The notes: generated by a model from the letters alone, not told the origin. A stretch of DNA of 64,000 bases from JABDKJ01 sp964609215 (GCA_964609215.1 CAZSQZ010000007.1:1-64000); one strand, 5' to 3'; shown: positions 42,174 to 52,166, counted from the stretch's first letter. Made by a program: numbers and translations.

Positions 42174-42204
42174 TGGTCATATTTATGACGGTAATATCGT
42201 CATA
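42174..42204. promoter_or_regulatory. operator-like overlapping palindromes before the DinB/DnaE genes
   Basis: Three GTCATA/TATGAC half-sites stand in a row. GTCATA-TT-TATGAC (42176-42189) is one palindrome. TATGACG (42184-42190), a 7-base spacer and CGTCATA (42198-42204) form another that shares the middle half-site. The last half-site ends 16 bases before the TTG start of dinB. Position and symmetry suit a damage-response repressor. Confidence 0.6.
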
Positions 42205-42219
42205 TAATTATTTATCATA

Positions 42220-43434
42220 TTGAACAATTGCATAGCACATCTGGATTTAGACACTTTTTTTGTGTCTTGTGAAAGGCGCCTAGACTCTAGTCTTATTGGA
42301 AAACCAGTTCTTGTTGGAGGAACTAGTGACAGAGGAGTTGTTGCGGCTTGTAGTTATGAAGCTAGGACCTATGGTATACACTCTGCAATGCCTATGCGAA
42401 TGGCAAGAAAACTTTGTCCCAGTGCTACTGTAATCAGAGGGAATAGCAGCATATACAGTAAGTATTCAGAGATGGTTACCGACATTATAAAGGAAGATGT
42501 TCCTCTATTTGAAAAAACATCCATTGATGAGTTTTATGTGGATTACTCGGGTATGGATAAATTTTTCGGTTGTATGAAAATGGCATCGGAATTAAGAAAG
42601 AAAATTATAGTAGAAACGGGTTTACCCATATCATTTGGCCTCTCCATTAACAAAACCGTTTCGAAAGTAGCTACGGGAGAGGCCAAACCTAATAATGAAA
42701 TAGAAATAAAAAAAGGTAAGGAAAAACCCTTCCTAGCTCCCCTTTCCATTAAAAAGATACCTATGGTAGGTAAAGAGACCTATCATAAGTTTAGAAGTAT
42801 GGGCATTGAAAAAATTAAAACGGTACAAGAAATGCCCCTTGATTTAATGGAGAAGGTATTTGGGAAAAATGGGACAACTATATGGAAAAAGGCAAATGGA
42901 ATAGATAATAGTCCTGTTATTCCTTTTCACGAAAGAAAATCTATTTCTTCTTCTATTACTCTGGAAAAAGACACCACCAATACACAAAGCTTGAAAAATA
43001 TATTGGTGACTATGACAGAAAAGCTGGCTTATTATTTAAGGGTTGGAAATAAGTTAACGGCTTGTGTTACGGTTACTGTTCGTTATTCTGATTTTCAAAC
43101 TACTACGAGGCAATTAAGAATTCCATATACCGCCAATGATCATACGCTTATTGGAATTGTTATGGACTTGTTTCATAAACTTTACAATCGTAGAGTCCTG
43201 GTTAGGTTGGTAGGTGTTCGTTTTAGTCACCTTGTAGGTGGTGGCTATCAAATCAATCTTTTTGAAGACAATGAAGAAATCATCAATCTGTATCATGCTA
43301 TGGATAAAATTAGAAAGCGTTTTGGCCAAGGTGCTATAAAGCGGGCGACTACTTTGGGAGTAACTGGAGTAGGCCAATTCCAAAATCCTTTTAGCGGCCT
43401 ACCTCCTATTATTCCTGCACACAGGCGTATGTGA
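42220..43434 (+). CDS. dinB: DNA polymerase IV (Y-family, DinB-like)
   Basis: The 404-residue polymerase copies across damaged DNA. Palm motifs are HLDLDTFF (Asp9, with Phe13 near the sugar gate) and TSIDEFYVD (Asp103, Glu104), matching E. coli DinB Asp8, Asp103 and Glu104. A helix-hairpin region (KKIPMVGKETYHKF) and the little-finger domain follow. GGYQINLFEDNEE near residue 347 holds a beta-clamp-binding motif (QINLF). The start is a TTG at 42220; no ATG lies before the conserved first strand. One base separates it from dnaE, so the two are co-transcribed, as in the mutagenesis cassettes common in bacteria. The operator-like palindromes just upstream suggest damage-inducible control. Confidence 0.9.
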   Translation: MNNCIAHLDLDTFFVSCERRLDSSLIGKPVLVGGTSDRGVVAACSYEARTYGIHSAMPMRMARKLCPSATVIRGNSSIYSKYSEMVTDIIKEDVPLFEKTSIDEFYVDYSGMDKFFGCMKMASELRKKIIVETGLPISFGLSINKTVSKVATGEAKPNNEIEIKKGKEKPFLAPLSIKKIPMVGKETYHKFRSMGIEKIKTVQEMPLDLMEKVFGKNGTTIWKKANGIDNSPVIPFHERKSISSSITLEKDTTNTQSLKNILVTMTEKLAYYLRVGNKLTACVTVTVRYSDFQTTTRQLRIPYTANDHTLIGIVMDLFHKLYNRRVLVRLVGVRFSHLVGGGYQINLFEDNEEIINLYHAMDKIRKRFGQGAIKRATTLGVTGVGQFQNPFSGLPPIIPAHRRM

Positions 43435-43435
43435 T

Positions 43436-46375
43436 ATGTATTTGAATTGTCATACATATTACAGTTTAAAATATGGGACTATTCCTCCAAAAGAGCTCAT
43501 AAAAATGATGAGTGATGCTGGTGTAAAGCAATTTGCAGTAACAGATATTAATAATACATCTATAGCTCTGGATGTATTAAGACAAACTCAGGATTTACCA
43601 CTAAAAATTATTATTGGAATAGATTTTAGAAATGGAGCAGAACAACAGTTTGTCGCTTTAGCGAAGAACAAAAAAGGTTTTTTAGAACTTAATGAACTTC
43701 TATCGGAACATAGTCATTCTAAAAAAGCTTTTCCAAAAAGAGCTCCAGACTTAAAGCACAGTATCATTATTTATCCTTTTTCCAATGTGCCTGATGATTT
43801 AAAGGATAATGAATTTATTGGTGTATCTATCCAAGACCTTAAGAGATTGCCTTTTAGTAAGTGGAAAAACAGATTAGAGAAACTGCTTATTCTCCAGGCT
43901 ATTTCATTCAGAAACAAAAGAGAATTTAACGCACATAGAATTTTAAGAGCAATAGATAACAATTCCTTACTCAGTCAGTTACCCAAATCAGAGCAAGGGA
44001 AACTTGAACACACTTTCATATCTGAAATAGAACTAAAAGAAGTTTTTGCAGACTATCCTGATATCATAGATAACACAGAAAAAATCTTTGAGCAATGTTA
44101 CCTAGATTTTGATTTTACATCAAATAAGGAGCATAATAATTTAAGAAGCTATACCGGAAATGAAGATCTAGATTTTCGTTTGATGAAGAAAATATGCTAC
44201 GAAGGTATTCCGTATAGATACCAAGAAGTATCAGATTCTATTTTAGATCGGATTAGCAATGAACTTTCAGTAATAAAAGAAAAGGGCTTTGTTTCTTATT
44301 TTTTAATTGCCTGGAAAATATTGAAACATGCACGAGAGCAAAGTTTTTTCTATGTAGGAAGAGGTAGTGGAGCCAATAGTATTCTCGCCTATCTCATGCG
44401 CATAACGGATGTAGATCCTATGGAGTTGGACTTGTACTTTGAAAGATTCATTAATCTTTTTAGAAAAAGCCCGCCTGATTTTGACATTGATTTTTCATGG
44501 AAAGATAGAGAGGCTATAACTCAATACATTTTTAATCGTTTTCCTAATGTTTCTCTTCTAGGCGCTTTCAGTACCTTTAAAAGAAGATCTGTAGTTCGTG
44601 AAATATCTAAAACTTTTGGCTTACCAGACCATGAGATAAAGAAATTGCAAAGTAATCCTCATCAGGCGGATGAGATGGGGCAGCTTGTTTTAAAATATGC
44701 AAATGTTATTGCGGGTTTTCCCAGTCACATTACTGTTCATGCATCGGGAATAGTTATTTCAGAAAAACACATTCATAATTATTGCGCTACCTTTCTTCCT
44801 CCCAAGGGTTTTCCTACTACCCATTTTGACATGCACATAGCAGAAGATATTGCACTATACAAATTTGACATATTGGGACAAAGAGGCTTGGCTAAAATTA
44901 AAGATGCACTGGCTATCATTAAGGAAAATAGACCAAGAGAGCAGGTAGATATTCACAACATGAAAAAACTGCAAAATGATGTGAATGCTAATGATTTGCT
45001 AAAAACAGGAACAGCTATTGGCTGTTTTTATGTGGAATCTCCTGCTATGCGAATGCTTCTTTGCAAATTGAGAGTTAAAGATTATTTAGGTTTGGTTGCT
45101 GCTAGTTCTGTAATACGTCCTGGTGTTGCGCAAAGCGGAATGATGCGCGAGTATATTTTAAGGCATAGAAGTATTGAAAGAAGAAAGAAAGCAAAAGCAG
45201 AGTTGCCTGTACTTTATAACCTGATGCCAGAAACTTATGGTGTAATGGTTTACCAGGAAGATGTAATAAAAGTGGCGCACTATTTTGCGGGGCTCACATT
45301 GGCTGAAGCGGATGTTTTAAGAAGAGGAATGAGCGGGAAGTTTCGTTCCAGAGAAGAATTTCAGGAGGTTAAGGATAGATTCTTTTCTAATTGTATAGAC
45401 AAAAGAATAGCACCTACTACAGTAAAAGAAATTTGGGATCAAATTGAAAGTTTTGCAGGCTATGCATTTGCAAAAGGGCATTCAGCAAGCTATGCTGTAG
45501 AGAGTTACCAATGTCTTTTTTTAAAAGCGTATTATCCTATAGAATTTTTAGTTGCTACAATAAACAATGGAGGCGGTTTTTATTCTTCTGAACTCTATAT
45601 TCATGAAGCTAAGAAATATGGGGCTATAATCAATTTACCCTCTATAAATACAAGTGATGCACTGGCTAAACTAAAAGGTAAAGACATATTTCTGGGCTTT
45701 GCAATGATCAATGAATTGGAGTCAGAAACAATATGGAGTGTTTTAGATGAAAGAGAAAGGAATGGTGCATACCAAGATTTGAGGGATTTCATGAATAGAA
45801 TTTCTATTTCACTAGAACAACTTATCCTTCTTATTCGAAGTGCATGTTTTCGATTTACTGGAAAAGAAAAAAAGGAGTTGCTTTGGGATGCGCACTTTAT
45901 ATTGAGTAAAAAGAAAAAAACGAAACCTGCTCTTTCTCTATTTGATAATAAACCTAAGAAGTATAAGCTTCCAAGATTATGGAGACATCAATTAGAAGAT
46001 CTTTTTGATGAGATGGAACTTATAGGTTTTCCTGTTATGCACTCTCCTTTTCAGTTAGCTGAATCTCTTCCTGATTGTATGCTTACACGTAAACAATTTG
46101 CTCAACATATTGGTGAACAAGTGACTATGATCGGGTATTTGGTGCATCGTAAAAACACCAATACCAAACAGGGAGACAAAATGCATTTTGGAACATTTCT
46201 GGACTTAAATGGCGATTGGATAGATACAGTAGTTTTCCCTCCTGTTGCAAGAGCATATCCACTTACAGGCCCAGGTTGTTATCTGCTTCATGGAACAGTA
46301 ATGGAAGAGTTTGAATTTCTTAATTTGGAGATTATTTGGCAAAGGCGAATACCCAGTAAGAGCATGGAAGAATGA
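43436..46375 (+). CDS. dnaE2: error-prone DNA polymerase III alpha subunit (DnaE2-like)
   Basis: The 979-residue C-family polymerase is shorter than the replicative DnaE (about 1160 or more). The catalytic aspartates are in PDFDIDF (Asp350, Asp352) and YKFDILG (Asp478). The N-terminal PHP domain has lost metal ligands: NCHTYYSLKYG stands where active domains have HxH, and TDINN where TDHxN is usual, so proofreading by PHP is unlikely. The helix-hairpin-helix and OB parts are at the C-terminus. ALSLFDN near residue 836 may be a clamp-binding site. Its coupling to DinB points to lesion bypass rather than replication. No ImuA-like gene is adjacent. Confidence 0.88.
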   Translation: MYLNCHTYYSLKYGTIPPKELIKMMSDAGVKQFAVTDINNTSIALDVLRQTQDLPLKIIIGIDFRNGAEQQFVALAKNKKGFLELNELLSEHSHSKKAFPKRAPDLKHSIIIYPFSNVPDDLKDNEFIGVSIQDLKRLPFSKWKNRLEKLLILQAISFRNKREFNAHRILRAIDNNSLLSQLPKSEQGKLEHTFISEIELKEVFADYPDIIDNTEKIFEQCYLDFDFTSNKEHNNLRSYTGNEDLDFRLMKKICYEGIPYRYQEVSDSILDRISNELSVIKEKGFVSYFLIAWKILKHAREQSFFYVGRGSGANSILAYLMRITDVDPMELDLYFERFINLFRKSPPDFDIDFSWKDREAITQYIFNRFPNVSLLGAFSTFKRRSVVREISKTFGLPDHEIKKLQSNPHQADEMGQLVLKYANVIAGFPSHITVHASGIVISEKHIHNYCATFLPPKGFPTTHFDMHIAEDIALYKFDILGQRGLAKIKDALAIIKENRPREQVDIHNMKKLQNDVNANDLLKTGTAIGCFYVESPAMRMLLCKLRVKDYLGLVAASSVIRPGVAQSGMMREYILRHRSIERRKKAKAELPVLYNLMPETYGVMVYQEDVIKVAHYFAGLTLAEADVLRRGMSGKFRSREEFQEVKDRFFSNCIDKRIAPTTVKEIWDQIESFAGYAFAKGHSASYAVESYQCLFLKAYYPIEFLVATINNGGGFYSSELYIHEAKKYGAIINLPSINTSDALAKLKGKDIFLGFAMINELESETIWSVLDERERNGAYQDLRDFMNRISISLEQLILLIRSACFRFTGKEKKELLWDAHFILSKKKKTKPALSLFDNKPKKYKLPRLWRHQLEDLFDEMELIGFPVMHSPFQLAESLPDCMLTRKQFAQHIGEQVTMIGYLVHRKNTNTKQGDKMHFGTFLDLNGDWIDTVVFPPVARAYPLTGPGCYLLHGTVMEEFEFLNLEIIWQRRIPSKSMEE

Positions 46376-46466
46376 ATAAACCTACATCAAACACATATGG
46401 AATCTTCGCTTTCTTAAAACAGTTCATACATCTTCAGATTATGTACATTTGAAAAATTTTAAACTC

Positions 46467-48290
46467 ATGAAGCTTTTTATTCAACTCCTAGCTATTACCG
46501 TTTTTTCAATTCAGCTAAACGCCCAATCCGGGCAGATATTTTATTATCCATTTAATAATGGAAATACGGATAACCAAGCTGGAACCAACTTCAGTACCCT
46601 ATTTGCCCAAAATACGAATAGCACCTCAGATGCTATGGGTAATGCAAATAGCGCGTTGAATTTTAATGGTAGTAATGCAGAGTTATGGGTATCTAGTGGT
46701 GGTTTAATAGATTTTGGTTTAACTACCAGCTTTACCTTTATTACTAATTTCAAAAGCGGTTCATCTGCAACTCAATATTTCTTTAGAGATTTGCTAACCA
46801 ATGGAAATGGTTGGCATGTTGGTATTCTCAATAATTCTGGTTTTATAACTTTTGAAGCTGGAGATGGTCCAGGAGATCAAGTTTCTATTCATACCGAAAA
46901 TATTTATAACGATAATGAATGGCATCAATTGGCATTATTGGTAAACAAGGCTGATATGACTATTCAAATGTACATTGATGGAGATCTTGAAAATTTGGAA
47001 GCGAGCATTTGTGGAAATAATGTAACCGGAACTTCAATAAGCATTGCTGGGTGTAATTTTAATGCCAATGAAGACAATGATAATTTAACCACATTAGGTG
47101 ATAATATGCTCGGTGGTCTGGATGAAATTAAACTGTATAGCTCCATACTTAATCCAGAGCAAATTCACCTCTGTTATGCAAATAGCTTTATTGAAACTCC
47201 GCAGCTTTCCAGTCCATTAAATGGGGCAACACTAATAGAACCTAGTGCAGCTGAATTGACGTGGGTGAGTACTTCAGACGCTATTTCCTATGAAATTGAG
47301 ATAGATCAAAACCCTTCATTTTCTACTTCTTTAATTCAAATGAGCAATAGCTCGGATATCACTTTAAGCTCTCTTGAAATAGGAACAGCGTATTATTGGA
47401 GAGTACGATCACTTACCAATTCTGGTCTGTCTAATTTTTCAGAAACATGGTCTTTTACCACTTTGGATGAATTAAATACGGGGCCTACTCTATTATCTCC
47501 TTCGGATAATGCTACTAATATAAACCCCAATTTTGTGAATTTTCAATGGAATAATTTAACAGGAGCAGATGCTTATGAAATAGAATATGCCACTGCTCCT
47601 GATTTTATGAATTCTATTATTCTTCCTTCCAATAGTAATTCACTAGATGTCATAAATTTGGATCCTAATACCACCTATTTTTGGAGAGTTGAAGCTTTTA
47701 ACACATTAGGAGGTTCACCCTATTCGGAAACATGGTCTTTTACTACTACCGCTCCACTTTCAGTTGCACCTAATTTAATAAGTCCGGCAAATGGAGCAAC
47801 TGGATTACCAACGGCTAGTGTTCCTCTTTCCTGGGAGGCTATTTCCGGGGCTGATGAATATATCTTGGAATATGATATTTCTAATGCTTTTCTCTCTCCT
47901 ATTTCACAAACTATTACAGAAACTAATGGTAATGCAGATGCATTAGAGATCAGTACAACTTATTATTGGCGTGTAAGAGGTAGCAATACTGTTGGAAACT
48001 CTCCCTTTTCAGAGGTTTGGTCTTTTACAACAGATAATATGACTTCAATTGGAGAAATTGAACTTTTAGAGGTTTCTATTTATCCTAATCCCGTTAAAGA
48101 TATTCTGCGATTAAGTGAAACGCTGAATAATGCTTTCTATGAAATTTATGACTTAGAAGGACGATTGATAAAAAGTGATGAAATTGTAAATTCCAACACT
48201 ATTCTTTTTGGAACTCTTTCTACTGGAATGTATGAGTTGAAGATCTATTCAGGATATAAAACAGGAACTTATAAATTGATTAAGGAATAA
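46467..48290 (+). CDS. T9SS-exported LamG and fibronectin-III-repeat protein
   Basis: I place the start at the ATG at 46467 rather than an upstream TTG (46449), since this gives a standard signal peptide (MKLFIQLLAITVFSIQLNAQ). The roughly 607-residue protein has a LamG/concanavalin-like domain (about 20-240). Three fibronectin-III-like repeats of about 95 residues follow, each with a core such as SAAELTWVSTSDAISYEIEI and YYWRVRSLTNSG. The T9SS type A tail (VSIYPNPVKDILRLSET, ending LIKE) closes it. It is likely a cell-surface binding protein for carbohydrate or protein. A strong terminator follows at once. Confidence 0.85.
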   Translation: MKLFIQLLAITVFSIQLNAQSGQIFYYPFNNGNTDNQAGTNFSTLFAQNTNSTSDAMGNANSALNFNGSNAELWVSSGGLIDFGLTTSFTFITNFKSGSSATQYFFRDLLTNGNGWHVGILNNSGFITFEAGDGPGDQVSIHTENIYNDNEWHQLALLVNKADMTIQMYIDGDLENLEASICGNNVTGTSISIAGCNFNANEDNDNLTTLGDNMLGGLDEIKLYSSILNPEQIHLCYANSFIETPQLSSPLNGATLIEPSAAELTWVSTSDAISYEIEIDQNPSFSTSLIQMSNSSDITLSSLEIGTAYYWRVRSLTNSGLSNFSETWSFTTLDELNTGPTLLSPSDNATNINPNFVNFQWNNLTGADAYEIEYATAPDFMNSIILPSNSNSLDVINLDPNTTYFWRVEAFNTLGGSPYSETWSFTTTAPLSVAPNLISPANGATGLPTASVPLSWEAISGADEYILEYDISNAFLSPISQTITETNGNADALEISTTYYWRVRGSNTVGNSPFSEVWSFTTDNMTSIGEIELLEVSIYPNPVKDILRLSETLNNAFYEIYDLEGRLIKSDEIVNSNTILFGTLSTGMYELKIYSGYKTGTYKLIKE

Positions 48291-48319
48291 TAAAAGAGTG
48301 CCTTTGAGGCACTCTTTTA
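48291..48319. terminator. bidirectional intrinsic terminator
   Basis: TAAAAGAGTGCC (48291-48302) and GGCACTCTTTTA (48308-48319) form a perfect 12-base stem with a 5-base loop. It lies between two converging genes, starting one base after the plus-strand stop, with a T-rich tail in both directions. Confidence 0.85.
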
Positions 48320-48377
48320 TTTGATGTCAACGTTTTGACATGGATTGCATTCAATGATATGTAATTCCAGCTATGAA

Positions 48378-51300
48378 CTAGTTTTTGAGAAGATTTATTT
48401 GCAGCTGTAATTCTTCGATTTGTGCTTGTTGCTCTTTAATAGAATTTATCAACATGTAGATCATTGCTGAGTTATCTACTTGTAAATAATTTTCTCCGTT
48501 CAACTCAAAATTGGAGACCATATATGGAGCTATGTTTTGAAGCTCTTGTGCAATAACTCCCACGTATTCTTTCTCTGTATCGTAACCAGAAAGGGAATTG
48601 TACTGATATTTAATGGGTGAAATTTCAAGAACCTCTGCTAGACCAGCATTATAAGGACTAATGTTCTGTTTTAATCTTCTATCCGAGAATGCAGCCCAGG
48701 TTCCTCCTCCCGTTTTATTGGCAGTTCCATTAACAGATAATCTAGCAGTTGGAGCTGTTGTTCCTATTCCTGTATTTCCATTCTCCTGTATAACCATTCG
48801 ATTCGAACCCGCAGCTCTAATAAAAACTTTACCGTCATTGTTGTCGCAATCTCCAAGGTATACATCGTTAGAACTATTCTGTCGGAAGACTACGCGATCA
48901 GAATTTCCTGTATTGTCAGCTATTCTTAAATGCCGGTCTCCCAAACCTCTTATTTCAATATCACCGGCCAATGTTCGAAACCTTCCGTTATTACCCATCT
49001 CAAAGAGTGGAAGTGCATTCGCTCCATTGAAAACTAATCGATCTATGGCTGCACTGGAAGAGCCATTGTATTCTATACTCATACCGTTTGCTGAAGTGTT
49101 GTCAGGAAATTCGCTAAAGAGAAGTGTCGGCCTATTAGATATATTGGACTCAAGGACGGCTACAATGGTTTGTTGACCAGCCGCACCATCAACGGTTGCT
49201 TCAATTCCTTCACAATCAATATCCGAACATCCAATGTTTCCCGTTCCAAATTGATTTACTGGAACGATCATGATTTTTTCTGATCCATTGAAATCTCCTT
49301 TGATCCATGTATTTGCTTGTGAGCCTATTCTGAGTCCACCATTTAGGATGGGGTCATTAAAATCCGCCCTATATCCAATTGCGATAGCACCATTTACTAA
49401 ACTAGATGAAGACCCTATTTCATTTCCAATAAATACATTTTCAGTTCCCACAGAAGCAGTTGCATCTAAAGTTCCCCCGAAGGTAAGGGCTCCTGTTTCA
49501 GAACCGATGAAGACGTTTTCCCCACCACCTGATCTTTCTTTTCCAGCTCTAAAACCAATCATAACATCTCTAGATGCTGTACTAGTAGAAGTAGTGTTTC
49601 CTGCCTCATAACCTATTAGAACGTTCCCTACTAGATGATTCGAATTGAAGGGTGAGCCATCTAATCTATGACCTGAGTGAGCACCAATACAAACTCCTGC
49701 ATAACCTTGAATATCATTAGCTCCAGCAGCATATCCAACAAATGTATTTGAACCATCTATCTGGGTTATTCCAGATGAATTATATATATTTTGATTACCA
49801 GCTAATCTTCCTAAGAATACATTTTGACCACTTATTAAATTTGATCCTGCATCACCACCAATAATTGTATTTGACCCAGGGAATGTCAATCTAGGAACTA
49901 ATGAGCTAGTATTCTCAAAACGAAGTTCATTTGAACCGTTAGTAGTTCCAGTTCCAATATTGAATCTAATTCGATCCTCATCCGGATTCTGCTCTACCTC
50001 AATTTTAGTATCTTGATCCGTGTCTTGCAGGAGTAATTGAATTGGACTTAAGTCTACTGGAGTAGCATCATTACTTAAACTAAGTATATTTCCTGAAAGA
50101 CTTAGGTCTTGAATTTCGTTATTTGGGTTTGAATCTGCATCATTGACATTGTCTGGAAGCGTGCTCAAATCAATTGTAGTTGCGTCTCCAGAAAGTGTCA
50201 AAGTTGTACCGGAAAGACTAAGATCTTGTATTTCATTGTTCGGGTCAGAATCACCATCTGCTGTTGGAGTTTGCCATGAAGTTGTCCCAGTTCCGTCATT
50301 TGTAAGTACTTGACCAGCAGCGCCAGCTATTGTTGGAAGCGAATAAAGACTATTTATGTTTAACGTTCCATTTACACGAAGAAGGTCATTATCGAATTCT
50401 CCATAGATTAATGGGAAAGAAGAATCTGAGTTTTCAATAAAAAGCTTATTGTTCCCTGTCTCATTATGACCAGCCCCAAATCCTAAGAAAATATTACCCG
50501 TTCCATTTATATTATTAAAACCTGTTTGATATCCTAAAAAAGTGTTTGATGAACCAGTTGTCTGAAAACCAGACTGCATACCAATGTAAACGGATTCGCT
50601 TGAATTGGAACTATTTCGTCCTGCTTCAAAACCCAAGAAGGCATTATTGGACCCGAAATTTGATGCTCCTGATTCTGATCCTAAGAAAGAATTGCTGTTT
50701 CCCATTGCGCTAATTCCAGACCAATAACCAACAAATGTATTATCTGATTCATTTGTATTACTGTTTCCAGCTCTAGCCCCAAGAAATGTGTTTTTTTCTC
50801 CAGTAATATTATTACTTCCTGTTAGACTTCCGAGAAATGTGTTCCTGCTTCCTGTGGTATTATCGAATCCTGCAAATGAACCAATAAGTGTGTTTTCATT
50901 ACCAGTTGCTGAAACTCCAGCACCATTACCTATTAAGACAGAATTGTTGTTAAAGGGAGTGTGAATCTGCATAATTCCAAAAGAGTTTTTTTGTATTACC
51001 AGACGTTCCATGCCTTCAAGGTCGAATCTGATTATATCATCATCAGGATTTTGCTCCACTTCTATACGCGTATCTCCATCAGTATCTGATAAGACAGTAG
51101 GGTCATCAGTTGTAAGAGTTTGCCAGGAGGTAGTTCCCCCTCCATTGTTAGTCAGTACCTGTCCAGCTATACCTGCTGTTATAGGTAGAGAATAGTCTGA
51201 GTTAATATTCAACACTCCATTTATTTGTACTAAATTATTATCAAACTCTCCATAAATAAGCGGTTGACTTGTTGGGGATGAAAGATTGCCGATAGATAAA

Positions 51301-52103
51301 ATATTGTTATAAATGCCGGGAAAGGTTCTTCCTAAAATGATGTTCCCGTTACCTATTGCTCCCTGCCCTGATTCTCTTCCTAGGTATAGGTTTGAACTTC
51401 CATCACTATTAAAACCTGCACCAGAGCCAAAAAATGAATTTCCCAGTCCAAAGCTGAATGAGTTTTTTCCGCTGTTACTTCCAACCATAGTATTATGCTC
51501 ACCATCAATCAATCCTTCTCCTGCTGCTGAGCCTAGTAAAACATTTAGAAAACCATTCGTTATTGTTTTCCCTGCTCTAGCTCCAATAAGTATGTTTGAG
51601 CCACTAACAGTTTGAGAATTTCCAGCTTCTTCTCCAATGAATATATCGCTATTCAAATTACTTAATGCAAGAGAACTGGGAAATGATATCTGAGGTTTAC
51701 CAAATGAGGTAGATTTAAGTACTATTCCTTCATTCCCCCCAGTGTAGGTTCTTATTTGATCTTCGTCTGGAGTTTCTTCAACAGTAATTCGCGTATCCCC
51801 ATCAGCATCACTTAATTCATTTATGTTTCCAGCTCGAAGCTCTACCCAAGCTATTGCTTCTCTATACCAAAAAGATTCCGTATTGCTATTGAAAATTAAC
51901 AGCCCAGTTGTTGGGTTCACAATAGCATTCATTTGTGCAGTTGTTAACCTTGGAATAAGTAATCCTTTGTCCGTAGCTTTAACATCAAGTATAGCGGATG
52001 GATCTGGATTAGAACCGTCTTCATTAATACCTATATTCTGCGCCAAAACATTACTTGAGGCAACAAATACTAACATAAAAACGAATGTTCGAATTAAAGT
52101 CAT
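48378..52103 (-). CDS. large repetitive surface adhesin with peptidase S74 (tail-fibre chaperone) C-terminus
   Basis: The 1241-residue protein has a signal peptide (about 1-21) and a conserved N-terminal unit (SAILDVKATDKGLLIPRLTT) common in Bacteroidota surface proteins. Many head-like repeats of about 15-25 residues follow, of the type GNENTLIGSFAGFDN and NTFLGARAGNSNT, in two blocks separated by three copies of a DTDGDTRIEVEQNPD unit. The C-terminal 120 residues are a peptidase S74 intramolecular chaperone (SDRRLKQNISPYNAGLAEVL, YVGVIAQEL) with a terminal coiled coil. In phage tail fibres this domain trimerises the shaft and cuts itself off. A trimeric adhesive fibre is inferred. The palindrome 46 bases upstream also precedes the adjacent kinase operon. 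Confidence 0.85.
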   Translation of the reverse strand: MTLIRTFVFMLVFVASSNVLAQNIGINEDGSNPDPSAILDVKATDKGLLIPRLTTAQMNAIVNPTTGLLIFNSNTESFWYREAIAWVELRAGNINELSDADGDTRITVEETPDEDQIRTYTGGNEGIVLKSTSFGKPQISFPSSLALSNLNSDIFIGEEAGNSQTVSGSNILIGARAGKTITNGFLNVLLGSAAGEGLIDGEHNTMVGSNSGKNSFSFGLGNSFFGSGAGFNSDGSSNLYLGRESGQGAIGNGNIILGRTFPGIYNNILSIGNLSSPTSQPLIYGEFDNNLVQINGVLNINSDYSLPITAGIAGQVLTNNGGGTTSWQTLTTDDPTVLSDTDGDTRIEVEQNPDDDIIRFDLEGMERLVIQKNSFGIMQIHTPFNNNSVLIGNGAGVSATGNENTLIGSFAGFDNTTGSRNTFLGSLTGSNNITGEKNTFLGARAGNSNTNESDNTFVGYWSGISAMGNSNSFLGSESGASNFGSNNAFLGFEAGRNSSNSSESVYIGMQSGFQTTGSSNTFLGYQTGFNNINGTGNIFLGFGAGHNETGNNKLFIENSDSSFPLIYGEFDNDLLRVNGTLNINSLYSLPTIAGAAGQVLTNDGTGTTSWQTPTADGDSDPNNEIQDLSLSGTTLTLSGDATTIDLSTLPDNVNDADSNPNNEIQDLSLSGNILSLSNDATPVDLSPIQLLLQDTDQDTKIEVEQNPDEDRIRFNIGTGTTNGSNELRFENTSSLVPRLTFPGSNTIIGGDAGSNLISGQNVFLGRLAGNQNIYNSSGITQIDGSNTFVGYAAGANDIQGYAGVCIGAHSGHRLDGSPFNSNHLVGNVLIGYEAGNTTSTSTASRDVMIGFRAGKERSGGGENVFIGSETGALTFGGTLDATASVGTENVFIGNEIGSSSSLVNGAIAIGYRADFNDPILNGGLRIGSQANTWIKGDFNGSEKIMIVPVNQFGTGNIGCSDIDCEGIEATVDGAAGQQTIVAVLESNISNRPTLLFSEFPDNTSANGMSIEYNGSSSAAIDRLVFNGANALPLFEMGNNGRFRTLAGDIEIRGLGDRHLRIADNTGNSDRVVFRQNSSNDVYLGDCDNNDGKVFIRAAGSNRMVIQENGNTGIGTTAPTARLSVNGTANKTGGGTWAAFSDRRLKQNISPYNAGLAEVLEISPIKYQYNSLSGYDTEKEYVGVIAQELQNIAPYMVSNFELNGENYLQVDNSAMIYMLINSIKEQQAQIEELQLQINLLKN

Positions 52104-52148
52104 AAGATGATTTTAACTCGAAAATAAATTCAAGTAACTTGTCAAACA

Positions 52149-52164
52149 TCACAGAATTCAGTTA
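52149..52164. promoter_or_regulatory. GAATTC-centred palindrome upstream of the adhesin gene
   Basis: TCACAGAATTCAGTTA is a near-palindrome of the form TCAC-n-GAATTC-n-GT(G/T)A, ending 46 bases before the adhesin start (minus strand). It matches the more symmetric site at 54810-54825 ahead of the kinase/regulator operon at 12 of 16 fixed or symmetric positions or better by eye. It is a candidate binding site for the neighbouring NarL-type regulator. Confidence 0.5.
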
Positions 52165-52166
52165 GT

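Noticed and set aside
48661..49611. Long plus-strand frames (171 and 113 residues) opposite the adhesin gene
   Set aside because: They are antisense shadows of a repetitive coding sequence; their Pro/Leu-rich products mirror the repeats.
50300..51800. Regular short repeats that at first look like a CRISPR array
   Set aside because: The periodicity comes from protein repeats in the adhesin: unit lengths vary, there are no unique spacers and the frame stays open.
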